A stretch of DNA of 12,867 bases from Gammaproteobacteria bacterium (GCA_027293665.1 JAPUFN010000305.1:1-12867); one strand, 5' to 3'. Shown: positions 5,563-12,867, counted from the first letter of the stretch. Program-made: numbers and translations. The notes: generated by a model from the letters alone, not told the origin.

Positions 5563-6936
5563 CTAGACGCGGTCGAGCGCGACGGCCATGTTTTCGAGTG
5601 CCTGGCTGACCAGATGGCGGGAGGTCGCGAGATTCATGCGCATCCGGTTGTCGCCACCCACACCGTAGCGGAATCCATCATTGAGCTGGACACCGGCGTT
5701 CTCAACAAGATAGAGCTCGATCATGTTTTCCGGTTCCAGCGCTGTCTCGCCCGGCGCAAGTTTCCTGTTTGCCTCCTCTGCCATCTCTCGCGCACCAATC
5801 TTTTCAGCGAGTTCGGATACATCCAACCATGCGAGATAAGTACCTTCAGGCTTGTAGAACTTGACGTGTGGAATCCGCTTGTTGATGAACTGGGCAGCGT
5901 ATTCCATGTTCTGGTCGACATAAGCCGTGACCTCGTCGAGCCAGTCGCCTGCTTCGTTATAGGCTGCTTCAGACGCTGCTACCGCAAGGGAATTTACGGC
6001 TGTGTTGTGGCCGGTGGCTTTTATGCGGGCAATGTAGTCTGCGTTGTCCGAGAAGAAGTAAGCACACTTGGTTGCCGCCAGATTGAATGACTTGCTGGTC
6101 GATTTAAAGGTCACGCTGTTGCGCACAATAGACTCATCAGGAATTGCGCTGAAGGGTGTGTAGCGATGGCCAGTGTTGACGAAATCGCAATGAATTTCGT
6201 CAGACAACACCACCACACCTTTGCGCGCGCAGATCTCACCCAGCGCCTGCATATCCGCAAGCGACCAGCAATTACCGGTGGGGTTTTGTGGATTGCAGAA
6301 GATGAAGGACGTTACCCCACTGTCGATGCGGCGTTCGAAGTCCTCGAAGTCGATGCTGTACTCGCCGTTTTCATAGTGCAGGGGACATTCCTCGGCGACG
6401 CAACCGGCTTTCTTAACGGTCGAGTAAAACGCGCTGTAGGTTGGAGGCAGCAACAGCACTTTGCTGGATGGTGGTGAGAATGCACGCAGCGCGCTGAGAA
6501 GAGCGGGATTGACCCCGTTGGCATTCACCAATCCTTCTGGCTGGATCTCGATACCATAACGCGCGCGGTTCCAGGTGATGATGGATTCGGCGTAAGAATC
6601 GGGCATGTAGATGTAGCCATAATTCTCATGCTCGACGCGGCGTAGTATTGCCTGAGTGATTTGCGGGGCGCATTTGAAGTCCATGTCGGCAATACCCATG
6701 GGTACAGTGATGTTTTCCCGGCCGAACTTCTCGATTTGCTTGTCCCACTTGTAACAGTCGGAGCCGATCCGATTGTAGATGGTGTCTAGATCGTATTTGC
6801 CGTGATGCGGCTTGGGTGGTGCCGCGGCAACAGGCGCGCCTGCGGCGATCGATCCTGTGCCGACTGCACCAGCTACGGCAGTTAAACCGGCATTCCTGAG
6901 AAACGCGCGGCGATTCAGTTCCAGCGTTTGCGACAT
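5563..6936 (-). CDS. Tat-exported PLP aminotransferase / C-S lyase, MalY/PatB type
   Basis: A 457-aa fold-type I PLP enzyme. The N-terminus NRRAFLRNAG (8-17), followed by an Ala/Gly-rich h-region (18-34) and APVAAA, is a clear twin-arginine signal, so the enzyme should be exported folded with its cofactor. The body follows E. coli MalY throughout: IADMDF (82-87), YGY (106-108), PPTYSAFY (164-171), NPQNPTG (215-221), SDEIHCDF (245-252, D246 binding the PLP nitrogen), STSKSFN (279-285, K282 forming the Schiff base), EGTYLAWLD (364-372) and RMNLA (433-437, R433 gripping the substrate carboxylate). An insertion of about 20 residues around 389-410 is not in MalY. MalY/PatB proteins are cystathionine beta-lyases or aminotransferases; sequence alone does not decide which. 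It is convergent with the cytochrome gene (14-nt gap) and divergent from the ankyrin gene. The residues needed for PLP chemistry are all present. Confidence 0.92.
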   Translation of the reverse strand: MSQTLELNRRAFLRNAGLTAVAGAVGTGSIAAGAPVAAAPPKPHHGKYDLDTIYNRIGSDCYKWDKQIEKFGRENITVPMGIADMDFKCAPQITQAILRRVEHENYGYIYMPDSYAESIITWNRARYGIEIQPEGLVNANGVNPALLSALRAFSPPSSKVLLLPPTYSAFYSTVKKAGCVAEECPLHYENGEYSIDFEDFERRIDSGVTSFIFCNPQNPTGNCWSLADMQALGEICARKGVVVLSDEIHCDFVNTGHRYTPFSAIPDESIVRNSVTFKSTSKSFNLAATKCAYFFSDNADYIARIKATGHNTAVNSLAVAASEAAYNEAGDWLDEVTAYVDQNMEYAAQFINKRIPHVKFYKPEGTYLAWLDVSELAEKIGAREMAEEANRKLAPGETALEPENMIELYLVENAGVQLNDGFRYGVGGDNRMRMNLATSRHLVSQALENMAVALDRV

Positions 6937-6942
6937 CCTTCC

Positions 6943-6947
6943 CCTCC
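6943..6947 (-). promoter_or_regulatory. Shine-Dalgarno of the Tat-exported PLP enzyme
   Basis: Minus-strand GGAGG lies 6 nt before the ATG at 6936. It fixes the start so that the twin-arginine motif is included in the protein. Confidence 0.75.
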
Positions 6948-7042
6948 AGGTAAGTCTGCAGCTATAGATTACTCTCTTCTACCAAGCCGGCAACTTGCTG
7001 CCGCCGGTCGCACGACGATGGCGCGATGGACGGCTTCCAGCG

Positions 7043-7048
7043 TATATT
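7043..7048 (+). promoter_or_regulatory. Possible -10 element for the ankyrin gene
   Basis: TATATT matches the -10 consensus at 5 of 6 and lies 32 nt before the TTG at 7081. No acceptable -35 hexamer is found 16-18 bp upstream, so this is weak. The rest of the 6937-7080 gap shows nothing convincing. Confidence 0.22.
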
Positions 7049-7080
7049 CCGGAGCCTGGTGATTCTGGGAATCTGGAACC

Positions 7081-7767
7081 TTGCAATTGAGACTCGTCCT
7101 AGCACTTTTGGTTGGATTGTCCGCAGTGGCCTGTACCGCCGATCTTCATCAGGCTGCAGATGCGGGAGATGTGGCAACCGTTCGCCAGTTGCTGGCAGCC
7201 GGCCAAGCCATCGATGCGCGAGACGGCCTGGACATGACGGCGTTGCACAGAGCTGCACGAAGTTGCCAGCTGGCGGTGGCAGGGCTTTTGCTTGAACAGG
7301 GTGCTGAAGTCGATCTCGTCACGCGCTTTGCAGCCACCGCTTTATATCTCGCGGTCGTCAATGAGTGCCCGGAAGTCGCCCGCGGGCTGCTTGATGCCGG
7401 TGCGGATGTCGACCTGCCGGGGGCGACAGGCATAACGCCGCTCGAGATCAGTGCCGGGGATGGGCAATTGTCGATAGCCCGCCTGCTGATCGAACATGGT
7501 GCGAGCGTGGATAGCCGTAACATAGCTGGCTGGACGCCGCTGATGGTCGCCGCCCACCGGGGTCATCCCGATGTGCTGCAGCTGTTGCTGCAAAGCGGTG
7601 CGGACACTCGCCTGACCGATGAACTTGGGCAGGACGCCTATCATCATGCGACTCAGACGACCTACTTTGTTCAGGAAAACGCTAGGCAATCGCTGCAACC
7701 GCCTTCTGACAACGCTGCAGCAGTCAAGCTGCTCGAGACTGCGCGCCGCGAAAGTATAACACCCTGA
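7081..7767 (+). CDS. Ankyrin-repeat protein, probable lipoprotein
   Basis: A 228-aa protein made almost entirely of ankyrin repeats, a protein-binding scaffold. The N-terminus has a short hydrophobic signal (residues 3-17) ending in SAVAC, with C18 as the probable lipidated cysteine; the -3 residue is Ala, not the usual Leu, so lipidation is likely but not certain. About five repeats follow, at roughly 20-48, 51-82, 84-114, 117-147 and 150-180, each with the TALH/TPL and LLL..GA(D/E)V core pattern. The C-terminus (181-228) is a degenerate sixth unit and tail. The start is TTG at 7081, or TTG at 7087; neither has a strong ribosome site. A partner cannot be read from the sequence. The gene is 145 bp upstream of the transporter cassette on the same strand and may or may not belong to it. 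Confidence 0.85.
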   Translation: MQLRLVLALLVGLSAVACTADLHQAADAGDVATVRQLLAAGQAIDARDGLDMTALHRAARSCQLAVAGLLLEQGAEVDLVTRFAATALYLAVVNECPEVARGLLDAGADVDLPGATGITPLEISAGDGQLSIARLLIEHGASVDSRNIAGWTPLMVAAHRGHPDVLQLLLQSGADTRLTDELGQDAYHHATQTTYFVQENARQSLQPPSDNAAAVKLLETARRESITP

Positions 7768-7847
7768 CCCGCGCGCGGATTGCGCTGTTCGTCTTCTAAT
7801 GGCGTACCATACCTAACAAAGTCGACCGGACAGAGAACTCCGGCAAC

Positions 7848-7916
7848 ATGTGCGAAAAAACACTATATGGTCCACTGGAGGGAAATAGACTGACACTTTT
7901 GTCGGCCGCCTCGTGA
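7848..7916 (+). promoter_or_regulatory. Possible leader ORF coupled to the first symporter
   Basis: An ATG at 7848 opens 22 codons (MCEKTLYGPLEGNRLTLLSAAS) and stops with TGA at 7914-7916, overlapping the symporter GTG start as GTGA. The symporter start has no Shine-Dalgarno at normal distance; the nearest purine-rich run, GGAGGG, lies about 30 nt upstream, inside this ORF. Coupled re-initiation would explain that. The ATG itself has only a weak upstream site, and a 22-codon ORF can arise by chance. Confidence 0.25.
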
Positions 7917-9451
7917 GCGACGCTACTGTGCTCGGCACGCTGGATATCATCGTGCTTGTTGCCTACCTCGCTGCGCTGTTTGCGATGGGATTTTCGTTCG
8001 CACGCAAAAACACAAGCACGGAAGAGTACTTTCTCGGTGGCCGGCGGTTCAGCGGTTGGGTAATCGGCTTGAGCCTTGTCGGTACATCAATCAGCTCAGT
8101 CACGTTTCTGGCGTATCCGGGTGATGCGTTCAGAACTGCCTGGCTGCGCTTTCTACCGAACCTGATGCTGCCGGTTGCCGTGGTGGTTGCCGCCTACTTC
8201 TTCCTACCCTTCTTTCGCCGCGGCAACACGACCACCGCGTATGAATTTCTCGAGGAGCGATTCGGACCGTCTATTCGCGTCTATGGCGCAGCAACGTTTA
8301 TCGTTGGCCAGATTGTCAGAGTCAGTCTGATTCTCTATCTGATCTCGCTGGTACTGCAGGAAGTGACCGGCCTCGATGCTGTGTGGTGCGTGGTTATCGG
8401 GGGAGGAGTGGTGGCGGTCTATACGATCGTCGGCGGAATCGATGCGGTGATCTGGACCGATGTAATTCAGACAATCGTTTTACTGCTGGGTGGAATTGTC
8501 TGTTTCTTCGTGATCGTTAATGCACTGCCCGGCGGCATTGAGCAGTTGATTGGTGTTGCAGTAGCAGACGGTAAGCTCGCATTTTCTGAATTGCGCGATG
8601 GCAGCCTGCACGAGGTGGGATGGAATCTCAGCCTCTTCGACAAGACCGCGACGATGATGCTGCTGGTTGGCCTTGTGATGTTTTTGACGGAATACTCGAG
8701 CAATCAGAATACCGTCCAGAGATTCTGCGCTTCAAAGAGCGATGCAGATGCGCGTCAGGCCATGTTTATCTGCGCACTGGTCAGCGTGCCGACCTGGGCG
8801 TTTTTCATGTTCCTTGGTACGGCGCTGTATGTTTTCTTTCAGGTGTTTCCGACAGCTGCGGCTGAAGAGATGTTGCAGGGAGCGCGCAAAGCCGAAGAAA
8901 TCCTGCCGTACTTTGTTGCCCACCACCTTCCGGGTGGACTCGTTGGCCTGGTGATTGCAGCGGCACTCGCCGCGGCCATGTCATCGCTTGATTCAAGCAT
9001 CAATGCCATATCGACCGTGTCCATTCATGATGTTTACCGGCGCTTCGCCCGAGTTGAGCGCTCGGATCGGCACTATCTCCGGGTAGCCCGGATCATTGCC
9101 GTGGTGGTGTCGCTGGTCATGGGAGGCGGCGCATTGCTGCTATTGGCGACCGAAACCAAAACCCTGCAGGATACAGCGACGATCGTTCTGTCATTGCTCG
9201 CGGGCGGTCTTCTCAGCATATATCTGATTGGATTCTTCTCCACGCGAGGAGATGCCCGCCATATATTGTGTGGTATTGCCGGTACGATGTTGTTCACGGC
9301 CTGGACGATTCTCAGTGCCAGAGCGCTCCTACCGGAGACATTGAGCTTTCCGTTCGATCTGTACTATGCCGGATTTCTGGGTAATGTGGTCATGTTCCTG
9401 GTGGCCTTTGGTTTGAGTTTTTTCTGGCTTTCTCCGGCTAAAGGGAAGTAA
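7913..9451 (+). CDS. Sodium:solute symporter (SSS/SLC5 family), first copy
   Basis: A 512-aa integral membrane protein with about 13 helices that imports a small solute with Na+. Family marks include EEYFLGGR (37-44), SLVGTSISSVTF (54-65), TAYEFLEERFG (108-118), YTIVGGIDAVIWTDVIQ (170-186), NQNTVQRFCASK (264-275) and AAAMSSLDSSIN (353-364). S357/S358 and D360 lie where vSGLT-type transporters place the Na2 sodium site. The start is GTG at 7913, with GTG at 7928 as an alternative. The chain is full length for the family. The substrate cannot be told from sequence; sugars, sialic acid, amino acids and carboxylates all occur in this branch. It is followed after 6 nt by the 189-aa membrane protein and heads a four-gene transport unit. 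Confidence 0.93.
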   Translation: MSDATVLGTLDIIVLVAYLAALFAMGFSFARKNTSTEEYFLGGRRFSGWVIGLSLVGTSISSVTFLAYPGDAFRTAWLRFLPNLMLPVAVVVAAYFFLPFFRRGNTTTAYEFLEERFGPSIRVYGAATFIVGQIVRVSLILYLISLVLQEVTGLDAVWCVVIGGGVVAVYTIVGGIDAVIWTDVIQTIVLLLGGIVCFFVIVNALPGGIEQLIGVAVADGKLAFSELRDGSLHEVGWNLSLFDKTATMMLLVGLVMFLTEYSSNQNTVQRFCASKSDADARQAMFICALVSVPTWAFFMFLGTALYVFFQVFPTAAAEEMLQGARKAEEILPYFVAHHLPGGLVGLVIAAALAAAMSSLDSSINAISTVSIHDVYRRFARVERSDRHYLRVARIIAVVVSLVMGGGALLLLATETKTLQDTATIVLSLLAGGLLSIYLIGFFSTRGDARHILCGIAGTMLFTAWTILSARALLPETLSFPFDLYYAGFLGNVVMFLVAFGLSFFWLSPAKGK

Positions 9452-9457
9452 CCGCTG

Positions 9458-10027
9458 ATGCGTTTGATGTATCTGCTTTTCGCGCTGGTTCTGGCGATGC
9501 TCGGCATGTTGATCTGGATAATGCTGCTGCCTGAACCGGCGTTGTCCACGGGCGGTCCCCACCCTGATCTTGCGCAGATGAACGCGGGTGGCGACGGACT
9601 CGCCCGGCTCGGTGACACTGTGGCCATCCTGTATTGGTTGCAGGTCGTGGCGCAATTTTTCATGATTCTGCTCATCGCACTCGGTGTGCACGAAGCCAAG
9701 CGCACGGCTCTCTTCTGGGGCGTGATCGGTGCGATCCTGCTGCTCTCCCTCGGCGTATGGACTGCGCTCTATCTGAGCTACCTCGGCTATCTCGATACGG
9801 GTGAAACGGGCTATCTGCTCGGCTTTCCGACCGCTACAAGCGTAATGCTCTTTGGCGTCTGGGCAACCGGCGCAAGTCTGTGTCTGCTCTATGTCGCAGG
9901 CTTCAGGCGTTTCATCTTTTCAGCAGAAGACGAAGCTGCCTATGAAGCGCTCCTGGCGGAGGCATTAAAGCCATCGATTCCGGACGACGGGTACGACGGT
10001 TCGTCTGACGCGACTGAAGGACGATGA
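9458..10027 (+). CDS. Four-helix membrane protein of unknown function between two SSS symporters
   Basis: A 189-aa protein whose hydrophobic segments at about 3-24, 53-77, 84-110 and 125-150 predict four membrane helices. A periplasmic or cytoplasmic loop (~25-52) is rich in Gly/Pro/Asp, and the C-terminal tail (155-189) is soluble and acidic. I do not recognise the family. It is not the known small DUF4212 partner of some SSS transporters, which is about half this size. It starts 6 nt after the first symporter and overlaps the second by 4 nt (ATGA), so all three are translated together in close ratio. That placement suggests an accessory or regulatory subunit of one or both transporters; this is inference from position only. 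Confidence 0.85.
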   Translation: MRLMYLLFALVLAMLGMLIWIMLLPEPALSTGGPHPDLAQMNAGGDGLARLGDTVAILYWLQVVAQFFMILLIALGVHEAKRTALFWGVIGAILLLSLGVWTALYLSYLGYLDTGETGYLLGFPTATSVMLFGVWATGASLCLLYVAGFRRFIFSAEDEAAYEALLAEALKPSIPDDGYDGSSDATEGR

Positions 10028-11523
10028 TGGAAGCCGCAAGATCCGAAATTACGATTGGGTTGGTCGCGGCCTACATGGTTTTTTGCGTGGTTGTCGGCAT
10101 CTGGGCGATGCGCAGAACGCGCAACAGCAGCGATTTCTTCGTGGCCGGACGCCACCTTGGACCATTGGTCGTGGCACTTGCCGTTTTCTCCAGCACTTTG
10201 AGCGGGTTTGGATTTGTTGGCGGGCCGGGGCTCGTCTATTCCAGTGGTATGAGTTCCATGTGGATGGTCATCGTTTCCTCGTTCGGTTACGCGATTGGTT
10301 TTTTCCTCATTGCCAAACGGATTCGCATGATCGCGGGGGTGCGCAATTCATTGTCGCTGCCGGATGTGATCGTGGCGCGTTATGACAGTCAATGGGTGGG
10401 TGGTCTGACTGCCGTGACCATTCTCCTGGGCGTGATGGGTTATCTCGCAACGCAGATTCTCGCAATGGCGCTGGTCCTGCAGTCCATTCTGAGCGCAACC
10501 GAGATGTTCGCCGACATTTCCCTTGTGACCTGCGTCGTCTGGTCGCTTGGCGTATTGATTTTCTACAGCGCGACCGGCGGTATCGTCGCCTCCGTTTACA
10601 CCGATGTCGTGCAGGGTTCTATCATGGCGCTCGCCGGACTGCTCATTTTATTAACCGCTTCCAACGTGTTCGATGGCGGATTGCCGCAAGCTGTGAATAC
10701 GATCCTGGCGGATGACGGTGAAGCCGCAATGCCTTTCGGCACGCTCGGTGTCGTCACAGCACTTGGCTGGGCATTCGTCTTCGGCGTTGGCCTGGCTGGG
10801 CAGCCACATCTGATCACCAAGATGATGATGAACCGAAATATTTCCGATAACCGGATAATCTTCCCGGTCTGCCTCATCGGTTATGTGCTGGCTGCGTTGC
10901 TGTGGTTTTCCGTGGGAGTTGCCATGAGAGCGGCGGCGATAGACGGTGAGATCCTGCCGTTGACTGCGTCAGATGCGGCAGCTCCGGTCTTCCTGGCGAT
11001 ATTTGCCCACCCAGTGCTTGCCGGAATTGTGTTTGCAGCTCTGTTTGCTGCAATCATGTCCACGTCAGACGGCTTTTTGAATATCGGAACTGCAGCACTG
11101 ATTCACGATCTCCCGAAAGCCATTCGTGGCAGAAGCATAGAGCGGGAATTGTTCTGGGCGCGAGTCGTTACTGTTGCGATTACGCTTGTCGCAGCCGCTT
11201 TCGCACTGTATTCCTACTATGGCAATGATCGGTTGGTGGCGTTGTTGGGAGCATTTGGTTGGGGAACTTTTGCCGCGGCACTCGTGCCCGTGGCGGTATT
11301 CGGCCTCAACTGGAAGCGAGCGACCGCGCCCGCTGCAATCGTTGCGATTGTTGTCAGTCTCCTGATTAATTTCGGCATCGAAATATTCTCCATTCAACTG
11401 CCGTTTGGCGTGAGTGGTCCGTATCTGGCGATCATCGTATCGCTCGCGCTTTTCATGCTCGTGTCCTTCATGAGTAAGCAACCAAAGCTCGCAAAAGACA
11501 TAGAACGAATCCTCGAGTTGTAG
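10024..11523 (+). CDS. Sodium:solute symporter (SSS family), second copy
   Basis: A 499-aa polytopic protein of the PutP/PanF-like branch, with about 13 helices. Marks are SSDFFVAGRHLGP (35-47), FSSTLSGFGFVGGPG (55-69), YSATGGIVASVYTDVVQG (181-198), GQPHLITKMM (~259-268) and AAIMSTSDGFLNIG (342-355), with S346/T347 and D349 in the sodium-site helix. The start is ATG at 10024 within ATGATGG; the second ATG at 10027 is equally possible. The differing motifs show it is not a recent duplicate of the first symporter; the two probably carry different substrates or form a specialised pair. The EamA gene follows after a single base. Substrate unknown. Confidence 0.93.
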   Translation: MMEAARSEITIGLVAAYMVFCVVVGIWAMRRTRNSSDFFVAGRHLGPLVVALAVFSSTLSGFGFVGGPGLVYSSGMSSMWMVIVSSFGYAIGFFLIAKRIRMIAGVRNSLSLPDVIVARYDSQWVGGLTAVTILLGVMGYLATQILAMALVLQSILSATEMFADISLVTCVVWSLGVLIFYSATGGIVASVYTDVVQGSIMALAGLLILLTASNVFDGGLPQAVNTILADDGEAAMPFGTLGVVTALGWAFVFGVGLAGQPHLITKMMMNRNISDNRIIFPVCLIGYVLAALLWFSVGVAMRAAAIDGEILPLTASDAAAPVFLAIFAHPVLAGIVFAALFAAIMSTSDGFLNIGTAALIHDLPKAIRGRSIERELFWARVVTVAITLVAAAFALYSYYGNDRLVALLGAFGWGTFAAALVPVAVFGLNWKRATAPAAIVAIVVSLLINFGIEIFSIQLPFGVSGPYLAIIVSLALFMLVSFMSKQPKLAKDIERILEL

Positions 11524-11524
11524 C

Positions 11525-12415
11525 GTGGAGCGAAAAAATCACATCGATGTGTTTGGCGCAAGTGTGCTCATCTCGTTCAGTGTGTTACTCGGTTTCAATC
11601 AGGCGCTTGTCAAATTAGTGAATGACGGGTTCGCGCCCGTGTTTCAAGCAGGACTCCGATCGGCCTGTGCGTTTCTTCCGGTGCTTGCGTTTGCCTGGAT
11701 CGCCCGCCGCCGTCTCTCCGTGACTGATGGCACGTTGGGTCCGGGAATAGTGAACGGCTTGCTTTTTTCAGGCGAATTCTGCCTGTTGTTTCTTGCGCTC
11801 GACTACACCAGCGTAGCGCGGGTTTCATTGTTTTTTTATACGATGCCGTTCTGGGTGGCTGTTGGCGCGCACTTTCTGATTCCTGGCGAACGGCTTACCC
11901 GATCGCGCATTGTGGGACTTGCAATCGCGTTGGCAGGCGTGACTCTTGCGCTGTCTGGCGATGATGCTCCAAGCGCTGGCACCAGGGCATGGCTTGGGGA
12001 TCTGCTGGCCGTGGGAGGCGGCGTATTGTGGGCTGGCATTGCACTGCTGACGCGGACCACGAGATTATCGAGTGCAACTCCGGAGATGAATCTGCTCTAC
12101 CAATTGGCCGTGTCTGCTGTCCTGTTGTTGGCAGTCGCACCGTTGTTTGGCGAACCGATTCGTGAGGTCACCCCGGCGATTCTGGGTATATTCACGTTTC
12201 AATTTCTCGTGGTAGTCGCGTTCGGCTTCGTCGTCTGGTTCTGGATACTCGTGATATACCCCGTGTCCGATATGGCGTCTTTCGGTTTGTTGACACCAGT
12301 ATTTGGTGTTTTCTTCGGCTGGCTGATATTTGACGACGAGCTGACATTGAGCTTCATACTGTCGCTCGCGCTGGTGGGTTCAGGAATATTTCTGATCAAC
12401 AGCAGGCGCGGCTGA
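11525..12415 (+). CDS. EamA/DMT-superfamily permease
   Basis: A 296-aa drug/metabolite-type transporter with ten predicted helices in two homologous EamA halves (about 9-145 and 155-292). Family signs include GFNQALVKL (23-31), FQAGLRSACAFLPVLA (40-55), ALDYTSVARVSLFFYTMPFW (91-110), the domain linker with charged residues (120-127) and LTPVFGVFFGWLIFDDE (256-272) in the second half. EamA proteins mostly export amino acids, metabolites or toxic compounds, though some import. The GTG start at 11525 is one base after the upstream TAG, so translation is probably coupled. Being placed behind two Na+ importers hints at export of a product or excess substrate, but that is inference. The gene ends 31 nt from a convergent gene. 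Confidence 0.9.
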   Translation: MERKNHIDVFGASVLISFSVLLGFNQALVKLVNDGFAPVFQAGLRSACAFLPVLAFAWIARRRLSVTDGTLGPGIVNGLLFSGEFCLLFLALDYTSVARVSLFFYTMPFWVAVGAHFLIPGERLTRSRIVGLAIALAGVTLALSGDDAPSAGTRAWLGDLLAVGGGVLWAGIALLTRTTRLSSATPEMNLLYQLAVSAVLLLAVAPLFGEPIREVTPAILGIFTFQFLVVVAFGFVVWFWILVIYPVSDMASFGLLTPVFGVFFGWLIFDDELTLSFILSLALVGSGIFLINSRRG

Positions 12416-12446
12416 ATACCAGGCATCCTCATGCTCGGCAGCCACC

Positions 12447-12867
12447 CTACGTCACGCTGCTGTGATTCTCTTCGGCCCGTGTTGCAGCCGAATTCTCGGC
12501 TTCGAAAAGTTCTCTATTGGCCCGGCGTAGAAAAACCAGGCCGATGGCAGCGTTGAAGAGCAGAAAGAAGTTGTGCTGGACGAACCCGAACACCGCCATT
12601 TCGGCCACGTGGTCTGGAAACAGTGTGGGCCACATCGTGACCGCAACTGCGCGGAAAGGTCCCGGCACAAGAGTGCCAAAAAAGATGACGGGCAGCACGC
12701 CGATCATATACAGCAGCGGTATGTCCACTCCGAAAAGACCGGCGGATACGGAGTAGACCCAGACAGCGGCAAGCAAAGCCGGTGATCGCAGCAACATGAT
12801 CGTGGGGTAGTAGCCCGGGGGTGCCTCACGGAACGATTTCAGCAAGGGTCGTTGTCTCAGTTTGATA
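12447..12867 (-). CDS. C-terminal part of a polytopic membrane protein, cut by the right edge
   Basis: The reading frame is open to the window edge: the TTG at 12845 is preceded in frame by KLRQRP with no stop, so the true start lies outside. About 140 codons are visible. Hydrophobic segments near the motifs LLAAVWVYSVSAGLFG, PLLYMIGVLPVIFFGTLV and FFLLFNAAIGLVFL predict three or four helices, followed by a soluble Glu/Ala-rich tail (RRANRELFEAEN, then RAEENHSSVT). The pattern of a PALLAA helix followed by a gene end resembles the C-terminal part of flippase-like (UPF0104/lysylphosphatidylglycerol synthase TM) proteins, but this is a weak resemblance and I would not name it so. The gene is convergent with the EamA permease. 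Confidence 0.7.
   Translation of the reverse strand, partial: IKLRQRPLLKSFREAPPGYYPTIMLLRSPALLAAVWVYSVSAGLFGVDIPLLYMIGVLPVIFFGTLVPGPFRAVAVTMWPTLFPDHVAEMAVFGFVQHNFFLLFNAAIGLVFLRRANRELFEAENSAATRAEENHSSVT

Noticed and set aside
5559..5581. Inverted repeat CGCGCT / AGCGCG between the convergent cytochrome and PLP genes, considered as a terminator
   Set aside because: A 6-bp stem with an 11-nt loop lying in the coding end of one gene, with no T-run on either side. Too weak to call.
5548..6090. A 180-codon plus-strand open frame directly after the cytochrome c stop
   Set aside because: It is antisense to the C-terminal half of the PLP enzyme, whose motifs are unmistakable, and it shows no domain of its own.
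9458..10027. Assignment of the 189-aa membrane protein as the DUF4212 small subunit of SSS transporters
   Set aside because: DUF4212 proteins are about 80-90 residues; this one has four predicted helices and twice the length.
7913..11523. Tandem duplication of the SSS symporter
   Set aside because: The two proteins share only family-level motifs and differ in nearly all of the motif details, so they are not a recent duplication.
1..12867. Search for CRISPR arrays, tRNAs, insertion-sequence ends, phage or defence genes
   Set aside because: No regularly spaced repeats, tRNA-like cloverleaf, transposase, integrase or restriction/toxin genes were seen; the content is metabolic and envelope genes.

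Overview
The window reads as a contiguous piece of a proteobacterial chromosome, most likely a free-living aerobic gammaproteobacterium. This is inferred from the Gram-negative export signals (Sec, lipoprotein and Tat), the PQQ/cytochrome c periplasmic oxidation module, moderately high GC, frequent GTG/TTG starts and tight overlapping genes. I cannot assign a genus. No rRNA, tRNA, CRISPR, insertion sequence, integrase or phage gene is visible.

Region 1 (1-2561, + strand): the 3' part of a fused periplasmic chorismate mutase (AroQ-gamma) / cyclohexadienyl dehydratase (PheC) gene, cut by the left edge. It overlaps by 4 nt a gene for a thiolase-fold protein of the SCP2-thiolase-like type that has no cysteine where the thiolase nucleophile should be.

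Region 2 (2578-5548): a small lipoprotein gene on the minus strand diverges from a two-gene unit for a secreted PQQ-dependent dehydrogenase and its partner c-type cytochrome. The 216-bp gap between them is unusually rich in signals. It has two candidate promoters, a palindrome, an 8-bp inverted repeat overlapping one -35, and four G-tracts running into the ribosome binding site. The dehydrogenase carries Asn where family members have the catalytic Asp.

Region 3 (5563-6936, - strand): a MalY/PatB-type PLP aminotransferase/C-S lyase with a clear twin-arginine signal. Together with the exported AroQ-PheC fusion, it raises the possibility of a complete periplasmic route from chorismate to phenylalanine.

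Region 4 (7081-12415, + strand): an ankyrin-repeat lipoprotein, followed by a compact transport cassette. The cassette comprises an SSS-family symporter, a 189-aa four-helix membrane protein I do not recognise, a second SSS symporter and an EamA/DMT permease. Junctions are a 6-nt gap, a 4-nt overlap and a 1-nt gap, so these four are almost certainly co-transcribed. A 22-codon ORF ends exactly on the GTG start of the first symporter.

Region 5 (12447-12867, - strand): the C-terminal part of a polytopic membrane protein running off the right edge.

No stretch over 300 bases lacks a gene. The gaps of note are 2857-3072 (annotated), 6937-7080 (divergent, weak -10 only) and 7768-7912 (possible leader ORF). 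The shared theme of the window is envelope biochemistry: nearly every product is exported or membrane-embedded, the thiolase-like protein being the clear exception.
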